Origin: Thalassia testudinum
Lineage: Eukaryota > Streptophyta > Magnoliopsida > Alismatales > Hydrocharitaceae
Direction of reading: 5' to 3'
Assembly: GCA_037157565.1 (NCBI GenBank)
Contig: JAZHRO010000063.1
Coordinates: 87,882,001-87,946,000, forward strand
DNA: 64,000 nt
Positions 58,531 to 64,000 of this stretch are shown here, one piece after another (the first letter of the stretch is position 1; the number at the start of each line of letters is the position of its first letter). The position numbers and the translations under genes were made by a program. The notes beneath the pieces were generated by a model. It saw only the letters and a list, made by a program, of their open reading frames with translations. It did not search any database and was not told the origin of the DNA.

Positions 58531-61184
58531 TGTAACGAGCGCGTGCCCCAGACGTCTTTTAAGACGTCTGGGAGGTGGGCCAGACGTCTTACCAGACATC
58601 TGGGATCGTTTCCAGACGTCTGGAAATCAGTTATTTTCGCACGAACAATTCGTCTGCACGCCTGTGCGCGCAGACCCGCGATTCCTCTCTCTCTCTTTTT
58701 CCCTCTCTCTCTCTGCGGCTGCAGGCGACCTACCACGCTCCTCTCTCCTCCTCGCGCAGCCTTAAAAGGCACGCCTCCCCTCCCGTCTCCACCGTCTCCT
58801 CCTTCCTGTGCGCGAGAGCGAGCGAGCGCGAGGGCGGCAGCGGCGGTTGCAGTGAGCGCGGAGGAGGTGCGGCGTGCGAGGGCGGAGCTCTGCCGTGAGG
58901 GCGAGCTCGCCGGAGCGACTTGGCCGGCCGGCGAAGGGAGCAGGGAGCGCGGAACGACGCGGAGAGGGACCTGCTGCAGTCTGAGCAGCAGGAGCGCGAG
59001 GTGCGACGCGGGCGGCGTCGCGAGCAGAGTCCGGGTCGCGCCCTGATTCTGGAAAAATTTCCAGAATCAGACGTCTGGGTTGATAGGCAGACGGCGAGAA
59101 CGACGTCTGGTAGCTCATACCGACGTCTGAAAGGTGTGTATTCCGCTTTCTTCTTCCTTTCTATCGACCAACCGTACTAAGGGAGGGAGTTGGCTGTGCG
59201 CAGGTTCGCTGATTCGCCATCCTTTGCGAATCAGACGTCTGTAAGTTGTACCAGACGGCGGGATTGACCTCCAAACGTCCGGGGTGACCATCGGATGTCT
59301 GGGAGCTAGGATAGACGTCCCCACAGACTTCTGGACGTCTGGGAAACCACGCTGAATAGGTAATTCTCTGATCCACTGTTTAAGACGTCTGGAAGAAGTT
59401 CCAGACGTCTGATTTTGCACAGTATCGTCTTTTTCGATCCGTTTAGGACCCGTTCAGACTCCGTTTTCCGCGATTCGAGTGGCGTTCTTTTCAGAATTAA
59501 TTCCTCTACCTGTCTACAGTAGCTATACACTGTTTTGAGACACTCCTTGTGTTTGATCCTTGTGATAGGACCTCGTTCAGTTGCAGTCTTGAGAGTCGCG
59601 GAGGCACGCGGGATTCCCGATCACGTCCCCATTACTCCCGTTGTACCTGGTAGAGTGGTTTAAGTTTATTATTAAAATCTGTTAAAGTATGGAACCATAA
59701 CTAGAAGCTAGGACATTGCATGAATCCTAGGAATGAGAAATGTATGGAATGATAGCTCCTAGGTGTTGCATGAATCCTAGGGCTGGAAAATTAGATTGTA
59801 TGATAAATCATAGGATATGGCATGAATCCTAGGATGGAAAACTAGTGGAATGTATATACTGCAGTCTTGGAAAGTGGAAAGAAATATAAAGCTGCCTGTA
59901 ATTTGAATTAACAGCTGCCTGTTGTGAACAGCTAACGTGGTTGAGAACATGGATTGTAAGAATGTGAAACTGGGAAGTGAAACCTGGATCTTGAGTAAAA
60001 AGGATGGAACCCTACGGGGAAGTGGGAGTAGAACTCCTGAAAAGTGAATGGAATAGTTTTGGGGAAGTGAGCTGACCCTTGAGTACGGAGTACCAAGGAG
60101 AGCGACTGTCCCCCTGTTTAGTGCAGAGCGGAGCTAGCCGCCCCAGGGACCCGGGATTAGGACTGGCCACTCTGTACCGACTTGCTGGCCCTCGCGTACG
60201 TAGTACCGAGGAGAGCTACTAGTGTTAGGAGAGTACTAGCTACCCCATGGACCCCGGGGTTCTACTAGCCTCCTTCACCGTCTTGTTAGGCCCAATAGGG
60301 CAAACTAGGGTAGTTAGGCGAGGGTGCGCGGACTGTGGAGGGGCAAGGCCCCAGTTTGGTTACTGTGGAGGGGTTGGACCCCTGTTACTAAGAGGGCTCT
60401 GCCCTGGTTCCGTGCTGTGCTTTAGGCGCACCCGTTAACGGAAACGACTGACCGCGTGCCAGTGCGGGCTAACTACATGTGCGTTTATCGCGCGTGCCGT
60501 AGTCACCGTTACGTCTGTCAGTGACCTTGGGGTGGTTGACTGAGGGTAGGATCACCACGGGGGACTCTCCCAGCCAGGAGAGCACCACGTGCTACTTCTA
60601 CTTTTGGAAAAGACTGCAATCAAGATCGTTCCCACGAGGACATTCGAGATCAAGTAAAGGATCTGAGAAATAAATGAAATAGTGAGAAAACTGAAAGACG
60701 TGAATAAAGGAAGTTTTAGAATATAACAGCTACTGTACACTCTACTGTTGCCTTTAGTTAGTTTGCCACTCTACTCAGCGTTTTGCTGACGTGTTATACT
60801 CGTTACCTTTTTCAGGACCAGGTGTTGAGCAGCTAGGGTCGGTGGCTGCAGAGGACGCTGAGCCGAGTAGGGTCCAGTAGAGTTTACCATAGTCTTTTGT
60901 ACCTCTTTTGTTTCTGTTCTAGTGAGTAGTTTTTGTTTCCGCTGTACTTTCTTTACCTGCAGTTCTTGTTATATGATAAATGTTGTTCTACTGTTGTGGT
61001 GGTATCTACTGTAGTAGTTTCTTTCCTTACTGCTGTACTTCCTTACTGTTAGTTATATTCATGCTGAATGTGATTTATTTTACTGCTCTTTTGGTTACTT
61101 CCTCGTTGGACGACTAGGTCTTGGGATTAGTCGAGTCGGTCCGGTTCTCGTGTCTCGTAGGGACTCGGGAACCAGGTCGTTACA
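58531..61184 (+). repeat. 3' LTR of the Tekay element
   Basis: It starts TGTAACGAGCGCG and ends AGGTCGTTACA. At least twelve GACGTC cores lie between 58550 and 59410, most within AGACGTCT or CCAGACGTCTGG. It contains the perfect palindrome at 59043-59070. ORFs in it (58482-59530, 60247-60438) are LTR sequence. Confidence 0.95.
59043..59070. promoter_or_regulatory. 28-bp near-perfect palindrome in the 3' LTR
   Basis: A 13-bp stem CTGATTCTGGAAA paired with TTTCCAGAATCAG around AA. It is conserved in all three LTRs of the window. Confidence 0.7.
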
Positions 61185-61189
61185 GTAGA
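61185..61189. repeat. TSD GTAGA, right copy (Tekay element)
   Basis: Perfect match with 50887-50891. Confidence 0.9.
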
Positions 61190-61266
61190 TCTCTGGGTGG
61201 TAAGCACAACTTAACTCTATGTTCAATAAGAATTTAACGTATTATTTTAAAAAAAAAAAAACTAAC

Positions 61267-61362
61267 CATGGCAGCCAGTCACTTTTCAATTGCTTGTGAA
61301 TAATGCCTGTATGACCATCCAAATGTTCAATCATAGTACCGTAAGAAAAATTGAAATCCCAC
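61267..61362 (-). pseudogene. EDR2-like exon d
   Basis: It encodes WDFNFSYGTMIEHLDGHTG and IIHKQLKSDWLP with a split Trp codon at the donor GTTAG. Sequence and phase fit the centre of the START domain. The next intron holds the Tekay element. Confidence 0.8.
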
Positions 61363-61490
61363 CTATGATAAACCAAAATTCATAAAAAAGAAAAAGCAAG
61401 GCAAGGCAAACATTGTTTCAGATAAGTGATAATCTCTGCTAAAGGACTGCAAGCACCAATTAAGCCCAATTTTTCTGTCATGCATTCAGA

Positions 61491-61509
61491 ATATATATAT
61501 ATATATATA
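61491..61509. repeat. (AT)n microsatellite
   Basis: Nineteen bases of alternating AT in the intron between exons c and d. Confidence 0.9.
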
Positions 61510-61664
61510 AATCTCAAACAGTAATCAACCTATACAACCAAGACTCAAAATCATGCTCATATGCAATGTTATAAGTCAGTAACTAAATACTGATCATCAT
61601 AGAGGTCACAAAACTTTGGCACTAACATAATAGAAACCCCAGAACTTATCAAGAATATCCTTAC

Positions 61665-61763
61665 TGTGATCTTGATGGACCAAGAGACATAAGTCTCAAA
61701 AATAGCTTCTAGAGTTGCGTCAACTACACCAACCGCCATCACTGATGGAGGATCATCCCAGTT
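61665..61763 (-). pseudogene. EDR2-like exon c, with a 2-base deletion
   Basis: Starts NWDDPPSVMAVGVVDATLEA, the conserved START segment, then IFET. After that the family's continuation (MSLGPSRS) is found in a different frame, so two bases were lost near 61700. Acceptor TTTTCAG and donor GTAAGG are canonical. Confidence 0.8.
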
Positions 61764-61836
61764 CTGAAAAGGTCAAGTTACAAGGTGATTCCTATAGTAA
61801 TCAAAATGGTCATGGACAGGTAGAATAAAATGATAC

Positions 61837-61883
61837 CTCCACTCCGAGGTCACCAACCTTTTCTTCTTGAAATAGTCGCAACC
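61837..61883 (-). pseudogene. EDR2-like exon b
   Basis: It begins after CAACTTAG and encodes GLRLFQEEKVGDLGVE, ending at donor GTATCA. It joins exon a (…CKN-G) and exon c (NWDDPP…) in frame. The following intron is only 73 bp. Confidence 0.7.
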
Positions 61884-61956
61884 CTAAGTTGATTTTGAAA
61901 ATTAGGTAATTTTCTAGCTTGAGTAATAAATAAAAATCTAAAAACGGAATCAGTGC

Positions 61957-61992
61957 CATTCTTGCACCCAAATAGCGTCCATGAAGAAGGAG
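61957..61992 (-). pseudogene. EDR2-like exon a (start of START domain)
   Basis: It reads APSSWTLFGCKN after acceptor ATTGTAG. The codon for the next Gly is split by the intron (AAT G| then GG). The donor dinucleotide is GC (G|GCACTG) instead of GT, either a rare GC-AG intron or a mutated donor. Confidence 0.6.
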
Positions 61993-62880
61993 CTACAATA
62001 TCAGACGATAATAGACCAGAACAAATTGATGAAAAGGTAGTCCAATCTAGCAACATAGAAATAGAAATACATAAAAGTTGAGCAATAGAAAGATAATGGA
62101 TATTCAAAAGCAAAAGCATAAATGAATAACCACAATATGTCAAAGAGAAATTGCAAATATACTATTAATAAAACCTATATGGAAATATTGCAAAATGAAT
62201 GTGTAGATAGTGTAGTAGCTATATAATGAGGTAAAGATCAAAGTAACCACCTATGGATAGCATGCGATTTTGACGCATGTTACGGTTCAACCCACCATAT
62301 AAGACATTTACCATCAATGATAGAATGAATTACAATAAAGTCAAAAATGCAAATGCATTTTCATGGACAAAACTTGAACACTGAATGGTGCATCACTAGA
62401 GGGATAAATTGCAGAAACTTACCATATTTTTGGTCTACTATGTATTTATTCTATTTTTTTTATTTTGGGTTGGTTGATTATTTTTTTCCTTTTGAGTTGT
62501 TGTGGGATAAATAACATATTAAATGTGAGATGTGAATTGATGGGGGTGTATAGGAGTCACAGTTGTTTTTTGTTGTAATTGGATATTAGGAAGTCATCCA
62601 GTAACGAAATACTTCAATAAATCAGTTCAAATTCTTTTCTCAACTCTTTTGATTGGCGAAATATTTAGTTGGATTATTAACAAAAAAGAAGACAATAGAG
62701 ATAATATTTTCAACTACAGCTTTCTTTTTATTTCTACAATATTCAGCAAATAACTGTAATTGGAAATGATTACAAAAAAAGTAAATCTTAAAAGGAGGAT
62801 ACCTCCTTGGACTTTAACTCTCGAGCATCTTCCCCCATTGGCTGATTGTGAAAGGTCAGCATTAGCAGTTTAGCCACAAC

Positions 62881-63072
62881 AATTCAGCAACAGCAGTGGT
62901 AGTTTTGCCGCAGCAACACTTCAACAGCAGTAGCAGCAGCTGCAATTCAGCAGCAGCAACACTTCAGCAACAGCAGCTACTACAATTCAGTAGCAGCAGC
63001 AGCACTTCAACAACAGTAGCTGTAATTCAGCAGCAGCAGCAACACTTCAACAGCAACAGTTGCAGTTTAGCT
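62881..63072 (+). repeat. CAG-rich minisatellite
   Basis: About four to five imperfect units of 40-50 bp, each containing AATTCAGCAGCAGCA followed by ACACTTCAACAGCAG. All frames encode Gln-, Ser- or Ala-rich low-complexity peptides, so the ORF here is a by-product. Confidence 0.8.
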
Positions 63073-63934
63073 GGAGGGGAGTGGGAGGAAGTTCAGTGTA
63101 AATTTTCAGAAACTTATGACAGCTAAAATCTAGACTTCTCAAGCCAAAAGCAGGTAAAAATAAATATAGGTGCTATGTGAAAACAATAGAGAATCACTAA
63201 TGGTCTTCATAAAAAACTATATAGCAGAACATATCATCTTAAATGTAGGATATTAGATACAAGATAGAATATTTATTCATTTTGAGATTACATAATTATG
63301 AGAAGGGATAGGAGGGTTGAAATGCCGACAGTCTATTTGAAAGGTACTGAAACACCTCTAAACAACAAAGGACGCCCTTTGAGTTTTAACATTCAAGTGC
63401 ATATTATATACTCACCTCAAATGAAGTGTAAGCATATTACATATTATAGTACGCTTAACGATGTTATCAACACTTTTACTTATAAGCATATAATAAATAA
63501 GTCTTTTAATTTTGAATGTTAAAAATATAGAAAACCAACTAATCCCTGATTACTCTACCACAAATTGTACACCAATGGACCATTCTTTTGCAACCTTGAC
63601 TTTAAAGTTCTGAAAATCAAAACATACCTAGCTAAATGGGTGTCATGACAGTGATACATTTCAAATTGAAACTTTGACATGGTACATTCCTAAATTAAAG
63701 TCATCAAAAAATAAAATAACATACAATATGATTTCACAAGAAGTCAAATGAATAGCCAAATTATTCCAGTTATATCAAGTAAAACTAGATTTGGTTGTCT
63801 AAGGTGAGGAGTTAAGGAAGCAAAAGTCTGCCACCTTACGAAATAACTGCAGTTGGAATGGTCTACGAATAATAGGTGAACAACCAAAGCCTATGTCTAT
63901 GTGACAAGGAAAAATGGAACCCAAACCGGATAGG

Positions 63935-64000
63935 TCCAAGTATTGGTCAAATGAAGGATTCGAACCCCTGATCACAAATCACATCGAATGAGAAGAAGCA
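63935..64000 (-). other. Possible SINE or tRNA-derived fragment at the window edge
   Basis: On - GGGGTTCGAATCCTTC contains a pol III box B (GGTTCGAATCC). The region where box A would lie is cut off by the window end. Confidence 0.25.

Larger units (their letters stand above)
50892..61184 (+). mobile_element. Full-length Tekay/Del chromovirus (Ty3/gypsy), 10,293 bp
   Basis: LTRs 50892-53514 and 58531-61184, a tRNA-iMet primer site at 53518, and one gag-pol frame 53694-58445 with an integrase followed by a chromodomain, bounded by perfect GTAGA duplications. The order PR-RT-RH-INT-chromodomain and the iMet primer place it in the Tekay (Del) chromoviruses. LTR mismatches are few in the stretches compared by eye, about 2-3 per 100, so it is young relative to the Athila copies. 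Its GC content is far above the flanks. It lies antisense to the EDR2-like gene. Confidence 0.95.
49860..61992 (-). pseudogene. EDR2-like (START / DUF1336 family) gene copy, interrupted by a Tekay element
   Basis: Eight exons on - reconstruct the START lipid-binding domain of plant EDR2-like proteins plus the following linker. They are a 61992-61957, b 61883-61837, c 61763-61665, d 61362-61267, e 50879-50815, f 50758-50686, g 50580-50434 and h about 50354-49990. Family members have PH, START and DUF1336 parts and act at membranes in defence and cell-death control. PH exons would lie beyond 64000 or are unrecognised, and no DUF1336 was found. Damage consists of a 2-base deletion in c, TGA in e (50864-50866), TGA in f, TAG in g (50498-50500), and a frameshift plus TGA in h. 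The copy is most likely a pseudogene. The family assignment rests on the collinear peptides described per exon. Confidence 0.8.
61993..64000. other. AT-rich DNA upstream of EDR2-like exon a
   Basis: Expected to be intronic if the pseudogene continues beyond the window. I could not identify PH-domain exons. A short open stretch on - near 62860-62805 ending at GTATCC resembles an exon but has no recognised homology. ORFs at 62896-63126 and 63298-63522 are not supported as genes. Confidence 0.4.

Noticed and set aside
62881..63072. CRISPR-like regular repeats
   Set aside because: The units are imperfect CAG-rich tandem repeats without spacers, in plant nuclear DNA.

Overview
This is nuclear DNA of a flowering plant, probably one with a large, repeat-rich genome. 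The evidence is Athila-type and Tekay/Del-type Ty3-gypsy elements, RTE and L1-like LINE remnants, and broken pieces of plant genes: CDC20, RNase H2 subunit A and an EDR2-like START protein. Base composition and gene density do not suggest bacterial or organellar DNA. I cannot name the species.

Layout. 1-3640 is the 3' end of an Athila-like element (F, + strand). It abuts a truncated Athila element (A, - strand, about 3641-9674) that keeps a 5' LTR, a tRNA-Asp primer site, gag and protease. 9675-11496 is older DNA holding a possible CACTA-type MITE, a tRNA-Gly-like gene with a changed anticodon, and the last exon of a CDC20 pseudogene. 11497-19120 is a complete but pol-less Athila derivative (B, + strand) that carries a 445-bp RTE LINE insertion with an 18-bp target duplication. 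19939-31812 is a complete but decayed Athila element (D, - strand) with two LTRs, primer site, gag, protease, RT, RNase H and integrase. 31813-41439 is a mixed host stretch: an L1-type ORF1, a CACTA-like end, three coherent exons of an unrecognised gene, a MITE-like block, and one RNase H2A-like exon. 41440-48808 is a 5'-truncated Athila-like element (E, - strand), related to F and inverted relative to it, with a solo LTR of the Tekay family inserted (44184-46942, TSD TTATG).

From about 49860 to 61992 lies an EDR2-like (START, DUF1336 family) gene copy on the - strand. I could read eight exons (a to h), and several carry stops or frameshifts. A 10,293-bp Tekay chromovirus (50892-61184, TSD GTAGA) sits inside one 89-bp intron of it, 7 bp from the 3' splice site. 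This is the youngest large insertion: its LTRs are nearly identical and its gag-pol is open except for three stop codons. 61993-64000 is AT-rich intronic or intergenic DNA with a CAG-rich minisatellite.

The window records successive nested insertions rather than a co-operating gene set. The most interesting signals are the Tekay insertion in the EDR2-like intron, the dense AGACGTCT palindromes and a covarying palindrome in the Tekay LTR, the replacement of its expected polypurine tract, the splice-acceptor-like sites upstream of gag in several elements, and the unidentified open exons at 36.4-37.7 kb.
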